NCBI GenBank assembly: GCA_041690535.1 | Contig: JAWLHA010000052.1 | Coordinates: forward strand, 1 to 32,817 | Direction: 5' to 3' | Length of the DNA: 32,817 nucleotides | From: JAWLHA01 sp041690535 | Lineage (GTDB): Bacteria; Pseudomonadota; Gammaproteobacteria; Thiohalomonadales; Thiohalomonadaceae | Part shown: positions 16,611-24,138 of the stretch, piece by piece | Position numbering within the stretch: position 1 is the stretch's first letter | Layout: every line of letters starts with the position of its first letter | The notes under the pieces: generated by a model | What the model saw: only the letters and a program-made list of their open reading frames with translations | Databases searched by the model: none | What the model was told of the DNA's origin: nothing | Program-made: the position numbers and the translations under genes

Positions 16611-16648
16611 AAAAGAAAAAAGGCCCCAGGTTCGTCACCTGCGGCCTT
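16611..16648 (-). terminator. Intrinsic terminator for the ycbK operon
   Basis: On the minus strand AAGGCC and GGCCTT enclose a second stem CAGGT/ACCTG, followed by TTTTTTCTTTT. This fits termination of transcripts from ycbK (17021-17587). A MITE-like repeat lies between the gene and the terminator. Confidence 0.85.
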
Positions 16649-16717
16649 CGTTCAATGCGCCGATCTCAGAAAAACGTCAGTCAGCGCATCCACCCCGCAG
16701 GCATGCCCGTGCCAGGC

Positions 16718-16733
16718 CCGGCCAGCGCCGGGC
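16718..16733. other. Small GC hairpin in the gap before ycbK
   Basis: CCCGGC, loop CAGC and GCCGGG form a 6-bp stem. The rest of 16649-16823 shows no gene or other pattern I recognise. Confidence 0.4.
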
Positions 16734-16823
16734 GGCAAGTACGACGACATGTCGGCGGAAACAATTCATGGTCCCGAGTGTCGGCCGGGGAGAGGGCGAT
16801 GTCAATCACTTTGCCGGATACGG

Positions 16824-16989
16824 CAGGGTAAACGCACACTTACCTAAGAGCGATGTAAGTCCTTGAAAGCAGGTCGTCGGCCGCATGGACGCGGCCGTCG
16901 AGCGTACAGGGATGTATTCACAGCGGACCTGCTTTCAAGGACTTACATCGCTCACAGCACGGCCGTGACGTAAGTATGCGTTCACCCTG
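16824..16989. mobile_element. MITE-like element, short form (copy 1)
   Basis: The 166-bp element has imperfect 20-bp terminal inverted repeats (CAGGGTAAACGCACACTTAC and the complement of CAGGGTGAACGCATACTTAC). A perfect 28-bp inner inverted pair starts GAGCGATGTAAGTCC. It is flanked by the direct repeats CCGGATACGG (16814-16823) and CCGGATATGG (16990-16999), 9 of 10 identical, as expected for a target-site duplication. Compared with the 267-bp copy at 27728 it lacks two internal segments. It has no ORF and would need a transposase supplied from elsewhere. Confidence 0.85.
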
Positions 16990-17020
16990 CCGGATATGGA
17001 AAGGTGAACGCATCCATCAC

Positions 17021-17587
17021 TCAGACGCGGGGCCAGTGACGATGCGGTCCACTGTCCAGATGAATGAAATCGGATCGGGGATAGTACCCCACCCCACCGG
17101 TACCGAGCGACAGGGCGGCGCGATGCAGATCCTGAAGGGCCACCCCCGGCAGCCGAATGTCCACCGCCTGGCCGCTCATGTGGTAGCTCCGCCTGGCCAC
17201 GCCCGGGCGGCGGTCGTACAGCTCGGCGTTCGTCTCGGGCGATCGGTAGGCCGAGACGACGTGAAAGCCCCCTTGAGCGGGGAACTGCAGGGTGAGCAGG
17301 TAGAGCATGTCCAGCAGCCGGGTATCGATGGGATGCACCTCTCCGCGGCGGTGATCGCGCAGCAGACGGCTCACCTGCGCCAGCCCCTCCTCGAGGTAAT
17401 TGCCACCCGCACAATAGACGATGGCGGCGCGCTCTCCGGTATGGACGTTCAGTAACGAAAGCTCGCGCCCACTGCCCCTGGCCAGGGCCGGAGCGGCGAT
17501 CGCCGAGGCGGCCGCGGCGCACCCCAGACGTAACAGGGCGCGTCTGTGCGGGTCCGGCAAGGAGGCGCCACGGGAGGCCAATGACAT
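17021..17587 (-). CDS. YcbK/MepK-type murein endopeptidase (DUF882, M15)
   Basis: The 188-aa protein has a twin-arginine-type leader (RRALLRLG, residues 15-22, then an Ala-rich stretch), so it is exported to the periplasm. Its peptidase M15 core shows likely zinc ligands His136 and Asp143 (HMSGQAVDI) and His176 (FIHLDSG), plus VSAYRSPETN. E. coli MepK (YcbK) cleaves peptidoglycan cross-links made by L,D-transpeptidases, so its position 6 bp after a YcbB-type transpeptidase gene makes functional sense. It is the last gene of the trx-ldt-ycbK operon. Family assignment is clear; the preference for 3-3 cross-links is inferred from the family. Confidence 0.92.
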   Translation of the reverse strand: MSLASRGASLPDPHRRALLRLGCAAAASAIAAPALARGSGRELSLLNVHTGERAAIVYCAGGNYLEEGLAQVSRLLRDHRRGEVHPIDTRLLDMLYLLTLQFPAQGGFHVVSAYRSPETNAELYDRRPGVARRSYHMSGQAVDIRLPGVALQDLHRAALSLGTGGVGYYPRSDFIHLDSGPHRHWPRV

Positions 17588-17593
17588 GATCCG

Positions 17594-19297
17594 CTATTTC
17601 CGGCTGGTTACCGCCATGGATTCAGCTCCGATGCCGCGGCCCGGCCACAACCCCTCGGACATGCCGAGGTCGCGACTGTAGATGTCGTCCCGGAACGCCA
17701 CCCCCCCATCCGCCTCCAACCAGGCAGTCCAGTACACCAGATAGACCGGCAAGGGCTCCCGCAGCGCGATCTGCCGCGGCCGGCCGGCGGCGAGCTGCCC
17801 CTCGAGACTGCGCCGGGCGCCCTCGGGCTGCCCGGCCAGGGCATACTGGGCCAGCTTGACGGGGTCCTCCACCCGAATGCAGCCTGAGCTGAAGGTGCGC
17901 ACCGTGCGCTCGAAGAGTTTGCGGTTGGGGGTGTCATGCAGATAAATGCCATAGGAGTTGGGCATCATGAACTTCAGGCGCCCCAACGCGTTGTTCGGTC
18001 CCGGCTCCTGGCGCAGCACGTAGGGGAAGCGCTCCTCGTCGATAGCCTGCCAATCCACACTGAAGGGGTCCACCCGCCGCCCCTGTCCCGCCAGGCTGCT
18101 GAACACTTGGATACCGAGGCGCTGCAGATGGCCGGGGTCGCGGCGCAGTGCCGGGAGAAAATCCTGGCGCAACACCGTCCTGGGCACATACCAGTACGGG
18201 TTCACCACCACCGACTCCATGGGGCTGGAGAAAGAAGGGGTCTGACGGTAGTCCCGTCCCACGATGACCCGCATGTCGAGGACCGAACGCCCTTCCTCCA
18301 TGGCCGAGAGGGTGAAGCCGGCGCTGTTGACCATGATATAACGCCGCCCGTAGACGCGGGGCAGCCAGCGCCAGCGCTCCATGTTGATGATGATCTGACG
18401 GATCCGCGCATCGACGCCGACATTGAGCGCCGCCAGCGTCGCGGGTCCCACCTGCCCGTCCACCTCGATCCCGTGGCGTTGCTGAAAGGCCATGACCGCC
18501 TTCATCAGTGAGGCGTCGAACAGGTTCGGATCGCCCCCGGACTCGCCCATTTCCCCGCTCGCCTGCAGGCGTGACCGCAGCTCCTGCACCCTTGGCTGAT
18601 ACATCCCCGGCCTCAGGGTCTCCCCCCCGGACACGCTGGGCCACCCCCCCTTGGCCCGGATCGCGCGGTAGTGATGCAACGCCTGCTTCAGTTGGCGATA
18701 TCCTGCCGCCGGCGGCGGCAAGGCGGCCAGCGTGTCCCGCATCGTTCCTTGCGACAGGGCCCCGTGCAACGCCTCTTCCACATCGAAGGGCTCCGGTTCG
18801 ATGTGCCAGTCGGGATCGGCATGGCGCGGCGCCATCCGCCCACTGCGAACATCGAGACCGTAACCGAAAAAGGCGTCGGTGAGGAGCACATCGAGTCGCG
18901 CCAGCTCCACTTCGTCCCGCAGGCCGCCGCTCAGGTAAGCAGCGATCTCCTCCACGTGGTAGTCGGAGGGATTGAGTCCCTCGGCAGAAGCCGCCTGCAA
19001 GGCCTTCAGCAGGTCGGCAGAGGCCAGCTCGACCCCGTCCCGCCCGACCCAGAACGGGCGGAAATCGCGCGCGCGATAGAACAGATAGACCCGCTCCGGC
19101 CGCGCAAGACGGTTGTCACGCAGGAACCCCACCGCGAGGAGATAATGCAGGTAATCGCTGGTCTGGCGCATCGCCGTGCTCTCCAGCGGCCACTTAAGCG
19201 CTGCGGAGGCGGACGAGCCATAGGCGAACAGCAGCATCACCACTGCCGCGGCGCCGAAGCCGCGCGACCGAGCACCCGCCCGAGGGGAGTCGGCCAT
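17594..19297 (-). CDS. ycbB: Murein L,D-transpeptidase, YcbB/LdtD type
   Basis: The 567-aa protein has an N-terminal signal/anchor (about residues 12-33), the family-specific N-terminal region, a peptidoglycan-binding domain (about 255-290; FDASLMKAVMAFQQRHGIEVDG) and a YkuD catalytic domain. The domain contains IYLHDTPNRKLFE and SSGCIRV with catalytic Cys473. These enzymes form 3-3 peptide cross-links in peptidoglycan. The ATG at 19297 shares one base with the thioredoxin stop (TGATG), which implies translational coupling; a GTG one codon earlier is an alternative. Pairing with a YcbK-type hydrolase suggests a remodelling unit. Length and order match E. coli YcbB. Confidence 0.95.
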   Translation of the reverse strand: MADSPRAGARSRGFGAAAVVMLLFAYGSSASAALKWPLESTAMRQTSDYLHYLLAVGFLRDNRLARPERVYLFYRARDFRPFWVGRDGVELASADLLKALQAASAEGLNPSDYHVEEIAAYLSGGLRDEVELARLDVLLTDAFFGYGLDVRSGRMAPRHADPDWHIEPEPFDVEEALHGALSQGTMRDTLAALPPPAAGYRQLKQALHHYRAIRAKGGWPSVSGGETLRPGMYQPRVQELRSRLQASGEMGESGGDPNLFDASLMKAVMAFQQRHGIEVDGQVGPATLAALNVGVDARIRQIIINMERWRWLPRVYGRRYIMVNSAGFTLSAMEEGRSVLDMRVIVGRDYRQTPSFSSPMESVVVNPYWYVPRTVLRQDFLPALRRDPGHLQRLGIQVFSSLAGQGRRVDPFSVDWQAIDEERFPYVLRQEPGPNNALGRLKFMMPNSYGIYLHDTPNRKLFERTVRTFSSGCIRVEDPVKLAQYALAGQPEGARRSLEGQLAAGRPRQIALREPLPVYLVYWTAWLEADGGVAFRDDIYSRDLGMSEGLWPGRGIGAESMAVTSRK

Positions 19298-19635
19298 CAC
19301 TCGAAAAGCATCTGGTAGGGCCGCTCCAGAGTGCTGCGGAGCTGCTCGACGCTGAAACTGCGGCTGAAGCGCCCGGCCTCGCGCCCCTCGAAAAAGATGA
19401 AGACCGTAGGCACGGTGAATACCCCCAGCTGCCCGGCGAGGCCCCGGGCCGCCTCACCATCCACGCTGGCAAAGGCCGCCCGGGGAAACTCCCGCTCGAG
19501 CAACGCCCGTATTTTGGGCTTCAAAACGGTGCAGACCCCGCAACCGGGGGAAGAGAAATAGACCACAGCCGCCGCATGGGCATTGATGAATGCCTCCAAC
19601 TCGGCCGAGGAGGAGAGGTTTTTTTCATTCGACAT
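19297..19635 (-). CDS. Thioredoxin-family protein
   Basis: The 112-aa protein is a single thioredoxin fold with active site Cys32-Gly-Val-Cys35 (SSPGCGVCTVLKP) and the cis-Pro segment TVPTVFIFF. It has no signal peptide, so it is cytoplasmic. The CGVC pair differs from the CGPC of classical Trx, suggesting a specialised reductase or chaperone. It is the first gene of an operon with the L,D-transpeptidase and YcbK. A near-consensus promoter places the predicted transcription start at, or one base from, the A of the ATG, so the mRNA may be leaderless. No ribosome-binding site is seen. Confidence 0.92.
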   Translation of the reverse strand: MSNEKNLSSSAELEAFINAHAAAVVYFSSPGCGVCTVLKPKIRALLEREFPRAAFASVDGEAARGLAGQLGVFTVPTVFIFFEGREAGRFSRSFSVEQLRSTLERPYQMLFE

Positions 19636-19641
19636 GAGGGA

Positions 19642-19669
19642 ATTATAAGAAACCGACCTTGCTGGTCAA
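19642..19669 (-). promoter_or_regulatory. Strong sigma70 promoter of the trx-ycbB-ycbK operon
   Basis: On the minus strand TTGACC (19664-19669) and a perfect TATAAT (19642-19647) are 16 bp apart. The start codon at 19635 is 7 nt downstream of the -10 box, about where transcription should begin. Confidence 0.8.
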
Positions 19670-19678
19670 CGGCGGGAA

Positions 19679-19732
19679 CAGGGCGAACACATACTTACGT
19701 CACGGCCGGGGTGTAACCGTGCGTTCGCCCTG
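19679..19732. mobile_element. 54-bp mini-copy of the MITE-like family
   Basis: CAGGGCGAACACATACTTAC at the left is matched by an inverted CAGGGCGAACGCACGGTTAC at the right, with only 14 bp between. The inner stem of the longer copies is missing. No target duplication was found. It lies 9 bp upstream of the -35 box of the trx operon, in the divergent gap to the BTAD regulator. Confidence 0.7.
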
Positions 19733-19866
19733 GCTCGAGATGCCGTTGTGACGCGCAGGCGTCTTGGCCGGGGCAAGAGGACGGCCGCCCAACGCTTCCG
19801 CGCGACTGCAACCCTCGTTAGGATCCCTGGAACCGGCTGAGGCCGTTGTACAAGGACTTGTTTCGA

Positions 19867-22800
19867 ATGTTCGCCCCCCAAGCGTTGAACTCGCCCCGCA
19901 AGCTCCCGAAGTTCACCCCGCCGACCCCATCAGAGCGGGTTTATGGTCGTACCCGACTTTTCGAACGGCTGGATGCGATCCGGGCGAAACGGGTGATCTG
20001 GATCTCGGCGCCGGCGGGGTCCGGGAAAACCACGCTGATCGCGAGCTACCTGCGAGAGCGCGGACTGCCTGCGCTCTGGTATCACCTGGACAGCGGTGAC
20101 GGCGATGCCGCGTCCTTCTTCTCCTACCTGGGGCTCGCTGCCCCCGCACAATCTGCCTCTTCCGGTCCGCTGCCACTGTTCACCGCCGAGTATGTGGCCG
20201 GGATCACCACCTTCGCGCGCAACTTCTTTCGGGAATTTTTCGCTCGACTGCAGAACGCACCGATTCTTGTCTTCGACGACTACCACGAGGTACCGGTCGA
20301 ATCTCCGCTGCACACGGCGTTTCGCGAAGGACTGGCTGAGGTGCCTGAAGGCGTTTCGGTCATCATCATCAGTCGGGCAGGCCCGCCGCCGGAGCTCGCC
20401 CGTCTCCATGTGCGTGAGGATTTCGTTCGTCTGGATTGGCAGGACCTGCGTCTCACCGTGGAGGAAGCCGTAGCCATTGGTTGCCACCGGCTCGGTGAGC
20501 GGGAGGCGGAGCCCTCCACACTCCAGGCGCTTCATGAACGCACCCAGGGCTGGGTGGCAGGTCTGATACTCATGCTCGAACAGGGCGCCGGCATCACCGC
20601 ACTGGAAGGCATCGAGCGGGCTGGCGACCCGCTGGTGTTCGATTACTTCGCCGGCGAGGTGTTCTCCCGTACGGACGCGCGCCTGCAGGAGTTTCTGCTT
20701 ACTACCGCCTTGTTACCGACCGTCATTCCGGCAATCGCCACCGCGTTGACAGGCATGGACGACGCCGACCTCCTCCTGGAGGCACTCCATCGCCGCAACT
20801 ATTTCACCGTCCGACACCCTGGCTCGGACGGAGCTTACGAGTACCATCCGCTGTTTCGCAGCTTTCTGCTCGCCCAGGGGCGCCGGATGCTCCCCGCGCC
20901 GACCCTTGCAGAGCTCAAGCGCCGGGCGGCCACCCTACTTCTCGATCAGCAGGAAGTGGAGCCCTGCATCACCCTGCTGCAGCAGGCCGAGGAGTGGCAA
21001 ACCCTGGCCGCGGTCCTGCAGGAGCACGTCCCGAGGCTCCTGGGACAAGGCCGGCACCAGACTGTCACCGAGTGGTTGCTGCACCTGCCCGAAACGACCC
21101 TCGCAGCCAACCCTTGGCTCCAGTTCTACCTCGCCCAGTCGCGACTCCCCTTCGATCTCAAGGAGGCGCGTCGTTGCTTCGAAAGGAGCTACCGCGGGTT
21201 CGCGGAGGGCACCGATGCGGCGGGAGCCTATTCCGCATGGTGCGGCATTATCGACACCTACGTGTACGAGTGGGCGGACTTCAAGGCAGCGGACCGCTGG
21301 ATCGATGAGTTCACTGCGCTGCGCGCCAATCATCCCGATTTCCCATCCATGGACATCGAGCTCAAGACCGGCACCGCGCGCCTTGCCATCCTGATGTACC
21401 GGCGCCCTCAGCATCCTGACCTGCCCGCCTGGGCCGAGCGCATCGAAGCGTACCTGTTCGAGCAGGTGGACCCCCTGCTGCGCATGATGGCCGCCAACTA
21501 TCTGGTCCTCTATCTCACCTGGTGGTGCGGGAATCTGGGCAAGGTCGCAGCGCTGCTGAAGCGGTTGGAGACTTACGCCGAGGCTCCCGGGCTCGCACCT
21601 CTCATGCGCATCACCTGGCAGTGTACCTGTGCCATCTACTTCTGGATGGCAGGCGAGAACGACAGATGCCGCGCGGCGGTAACCCGGGGTCTGGAGGTGG
21701 GCCGGGCGCATGGGCTCCACATGTGGGACTTCATGCTGCTGGCTCAAGGGACATTTGCCGAAGTGACCGACGGCAACCTCGCCGAGGCCCGTGAGCTGCT
21801 TGAACAGCTGCGCTCGAGACTACCGCCGGGGGCGCACCTGCTCGCCTGCCAATACCACTACCTCAACTTCATGGAGGCGGTCTACCGCGAGGACCGGAAC
21901 GCAATGCTCGAGCATGCCTCCGCGGGGCTGCGCTACGGCCAGGAGGCTGGCGTGGTTTGGGCCGAGGGGTTCAACTGGATCACCCTGGGCCGAATCCGCT
22001 TCCGCCGGGGCGATCACGAGGGTGCCGCGGAGTGTCTGGAGACGGCCTGGAAGATCAGCAAGGAAATCGGCAGCCACACCATCGCCTACGGCGTACTGGA
22101 GGCGCAGATCGAACACGCGCTGTTGCGGGAGCAGGAGGACGAGGCTCTGGCGTGCGTTCGCCAACTCCTTCCCCTCATGCGCGACCAAGGCTTCGCCAAC
22201 TCGGCCTGGTGGCGCAGCGACTTTGTCGCACGCTTTCTCTCTCTCGCGCTCGAGCAGCACATCGAGCCGGACTACGTCCGCCATTTGATTGCCCTCCGGG
22301 GGTTGCGCAGCCCTCGGCGCTCCTCGGAACACTGGCCCTGGCCCGTGCGGGTCTATACCCTGGGGCGTTTTGAAGTGGTACTCGACGGCACGCCGCTTCG
22401 CTTCAGCGGCAAGACACAAAAGAAGCCCCTGGAGTTGCTGAAGGCATTGATCGCTTACGGCGGCGCCGCTGTGCCGGTGGCCAAAATCACCGAAGCGCTG
22501 TGGCCCGATGCGGACGGGGACGCGGCCTACCGGACGTTTGTCGTCACGCTGCAGCGTCTGCGCAAGTTGTTGAAGGGCAAGGAGCGGATTGTTCACCGGG
22601 ATGGCTGTCTTGGGCTGGGGCCCGACTGCTGGGTGGACATTGTGGCATTCAAGGCACTTACGGGTGGGGCAACCGCGCTGCAGCCATCGGAGCGGCTGTT
22701 TTCCCTCTATCAGGGCCCCTTTCTGTCTCAGGAGCTGGACGCCTACTGGGCCATTGCGCCGCGTGAGCGCTTGCGTCAAAGGTTTTCGTCCGCCGTGTGC

Positions 22801-22971
22801 GACCTGGGCAAGCGGCTTGAAGAAGCGGGCCGGCGGGCCGACGCGGTTCGCTGCTATGAGCGCGCGCTGGGAAGGGCCCCCGAGGCGCCAGAGATTCAAA
22901 GGCGCCTGGCGGCATGCAACGGCCTTGCAGAGGTGAAGCGCACAGTGCCCGGGAGTCAGAATTCGGAATAG
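19867..22971 (+). CDS. Large STAND-ATPase/TPR/BTAD transcriptional activator
   Basis: This 1034-aa protein joins an N-terminal STAND-type ATPase, a long helical TPR-like middle and a C-terminal DNA-binding module. The ATPase has a Walker A motif at residues 48-56 (APAGSGKTT) and ILVFDD Walker B with Asp137-Asp138. The C-terminus is an OmpR-like winged helix (from about 827, VRVYTLGRFEV) plus a BTAD domain to about 1025. The architecture is MalT-like but with the wHTH-BTAD of SARP-type activators. It should be a signal-gated activator; ligand and targets are unknown. ATG 19867 is preceded by AAGGA; a TTG at 19846 is a weaker alternative. It is divergent from the trx operon and overlaps the DUF1540 gene by 16 bp at the 3' end. 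Confidence 0.9.
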   Translation: MFAPQALNSPRKLPKFTPPTPSERVYGRTRLFERLDAIRAKRVIWISAPAGSGKTTLIASYLRERGLPALWYHLDSGDGDAASFFSYLGLAAPAQSASSGPLPLFTAEYVAGITTFARNFFREFFARLQNAPILVFDDYHEVPVESPLHTAFREGLAEVPEGVSVIIISRAGPPPELARLHVREDFVRLDWQDLRLTVEEAVAIGCHRLGEREAEPSTLQALHERTQGWVAGLILMLEQGAGITALEGIERAGDPLVFDYFAGEVFSRTDARLQEFLLTTALLPTVIPAIATALTGMDDADLLLEALHRRNYFTVRHPGSDGAYEYHPLFRSFLLAQGRRMLPAPTLAELKRRAATLLLDQQEVEPCITLLQQAEEWQTLAAVLQEHVPRLLGQGRHQTVTEWLLHLPETTLAANPWLQFYLAQSRLPFDLKEARRCFERSYRGFAEGTDAAGAYSAWCGIIDTYVYEWADFKAADRWIDEFTALRANHPDFPSMDIELKTGTARLAILMYRRPQHPDLPAWAERIEAYLFEQVDPLLRMMAANYLVLYLTWWCGNLGKVAALLKRLETYAEAPGLAPLMRITWQCTCAIYFWMAGENDRCRAAVTRGLEVGRAHGLHMWDFMLLAQGTFAEVTDGNLAEARELLEQLRSRLPPGAHLLACQYHYLNFMEAVYREDRNAMLEHASAGLRYGQEAGVVWAEGFNWITLGRIRFRRGDHEGAAECLETAWKISKEIGSHTIAYGVLEAQIEHALLREQEDEALACVRQLLPLMRDQGFANSAWWRSDFVARFLSLALEQHIEPDYVRHLIALRGLRSPRRSSEHWPWPVRVYTLGRFEVVLDGTPLRFSGKTQKKPLELLKALIAYGGAAVPVAKITEALWPDADGDAAYRTFVVTLQRLRKLLKGKERIVHRDGCLGLGPDCWVDIVAFKALTGGATALQPSERLFSLYQGPFLSQELDAYWAIAPRERLRQRFSSAVCDLGKRLEEAGRRADAVRCYERALGRAPEAPEIQRRLAACNGLAEVKRTVPGSQNSE

Positions 22972-23252
22972 CTCAGGCAGACGATCTCGGCGCCGCCATA
23001 ACCGACGTAGATCCGATTGGCCGTGCAGTCAAAGGCGTCGTTGTGTCGGCACGGGTAGGCGCGACATGCCCCCACCCCGGCCGTCGTCTCCTTGCGTTGT
23101 GCGCGGGCGTGGGTGGTAAAAAAGGTGTGGCACCCGGGTGACCCCCCGTCGCCGACGGTAATGGCCCGGGCATAGCAGCGGCTTCCCCGGTTGTAACCGC
23201 ACTCAGGGACCGTGCATTCGGCAACCTCCGACATCAGAACGATTTTCTGCAT
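22956..23252 (-). CDS. DUF1540-type Cys-rich small protein
   Basis: The 98-aa protein has the DUF1540 pattern: AECTVPECGYNRGSRCYA followed by I-T-V-G-D-G. A second cysteine group follows (CHTFFTT, GACRAYPC, FDC), ten cysteines in all if the C-terminal VCLSYS is counted. The spacing suggests a metal-binding module, probably zinc, but no function is known. ATG 23252 was chosen because it begins just before the conserved block; longer reading is possible to 23306. Its stop lies 16 bp inside the 3' end of the convergent BTAD regulator gene. Confidence 0.75.
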   Translation of the reverse strand: MQKIVLMSEVAECTVPECGYNRGSRCYARAITVGDGGSPGCHTFFTTHARAQRKETTAGVGACRAYPCRHNDAFDCTANRIYVGYGGAEIVCLSYSEF

Positions 23253-23348
23253 GGCGCCGGGATCCGTTGGGTGCCTTGAGATTAGCTCGACCCGGCCCAA
23301 CGTCAAGGAGAGGGAATCAACCTAAACACTTGTTTTTCGTGGGAGATT

Positions 23349-23377
23349 TTGACCTCGAGGTGATGCTCTCCGATAAT
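23349..23377 (+). promoter_or_regulatory. Promoter of the antitoxin-like gene
   Basis: TTGACC (23349-23354) and GATAAT (23372-23377) are 17 bp apart, a close sigma70 match. Transcription would start near 23384, about 40 nt before the gene. Confidence 0.7.
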
Positions 23378-23424
23378 GGGGACGAGCTTCGAACTCACTG
23401 TCCGCAACTGGGAAGGTTTTCGCC

Positions 23425-23811
23425 TTGAATGTAGAACTGAACGAAACCGAACGCACCAATCTGGCGCTGCTGGTCATGGACATCCTCGAGGACTGGCGCC
23501 TGGCCGACGAGGATAAGCTGGCCCTGCTGGGACTGCCCGAAGGGACCCGCCCACGGGAACTGACCCGTTTCAAGCGTGGCCAGCCGTTTCCCCAGGACGA
23601 GGCGGTCATCGAGCGGGCCAAGCACCTCCTCGGGATCCAAGAGGCCCTGCATGTGGTGTTTTGCCGCAATCCGAACATGCCGGCCTTCTGGTTGCGCACC
23701 CGTAACCGGGTCCTCAGGCAGATCCCCATCGAGCTGATGCTCAGCGATGGCCTCGACGGCATGCACCGCGTCTGGAGTCATCTGGACTGCACGGTGAACT
23801 GGGACGACTGA
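23425..23811 (+). CDS. MbcA/ParS/Xre-type antitoxin-like protein (DUF2384)
   Basis: The 128-aa protein matches the MbcA/ParS toxin-binding family. It has an N-terminal helical region (LNETERTNLALLVMDILEDW), then LLGIQEALHVVFCRNPNMP, a WLRTRN segment and IELMLSDGLDGMHRVWSHLD. Antitoxins of this class neutralise RES-domain NAD-degrading toxins encoded next to them. No RES gene follows here, because the next gene is a minus-strand SPOR protein, so it is an orphan or has another role. The start is a TTG at 23425 with GGAAGG 8 nt upstream; no in-frame ATG lies near. A strong promoter precedes it. Confidence 0.8.
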   Translation: MNVELNETERTNLALLVMDILEDWRLADEDKLALLGLPEGTRPRELTRFKRGQPFPQDEAVIERAKHLLGIQEALHVVFCRNPNMPAFWLRTRNRVLRQIPIELMLSDGLDGMHRVWSHLDCTVNWDD

Positions 23812-23935
23812 ATCCGCTGGGTACTCGACCCCGATTTCCTTCCGACCGTGGCGAGGACGCCAAGCGGCCGGTAGATTCCAGGCGCACGGAGGCGTGGCGA
23901 CGAAGGCATATTCGCCGCGATATTAAGGATTAAGG

Positions 23936-24070
23936 GTAACTACTCACTCCCCCGTCATTCCCGCGTAGGCGGGAATCCAATGAACAGAAGCACGCTCCAA
24001 TGGATCCCCGCCTTCGCGGGGATGACGAATTCTCAGGACCGTTCGTGAACACCTGGGTGAGCAGTTACGA
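23936..24070. repeat. dRS3-like palindromic repeat inside a second inverted repeat
   Basis: CGTCATTCCCGCGTAGGCGG (start at 23953) and an inverted, 24-of-27-matching arm at 24001-24027 make the widespread ATTCCCGC/GGGAAT type of repeat. Outside it, GTAACTACTCACTC and GGGTGAGCAGTTAC form a second, looser inverted pair. This repeat occupies most of the 327-bp gap 23812-24138, where no gene was seen. Confidence 0.75.
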
Positions 24071-24138
24071 TTAAGGAGCCAAATCCGAGTACGTCTGGAA
24101 AACGGCCAACCGGCGTCTGAGAAATGCGGGCTAGGGGG

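Noticed and set aside
14690..16866. Long open frames on both strands across the RMD1-EamA region
   Set aside because: They span several convincing genes, are low-complexity in composition, and lack ribosome-binding sites.
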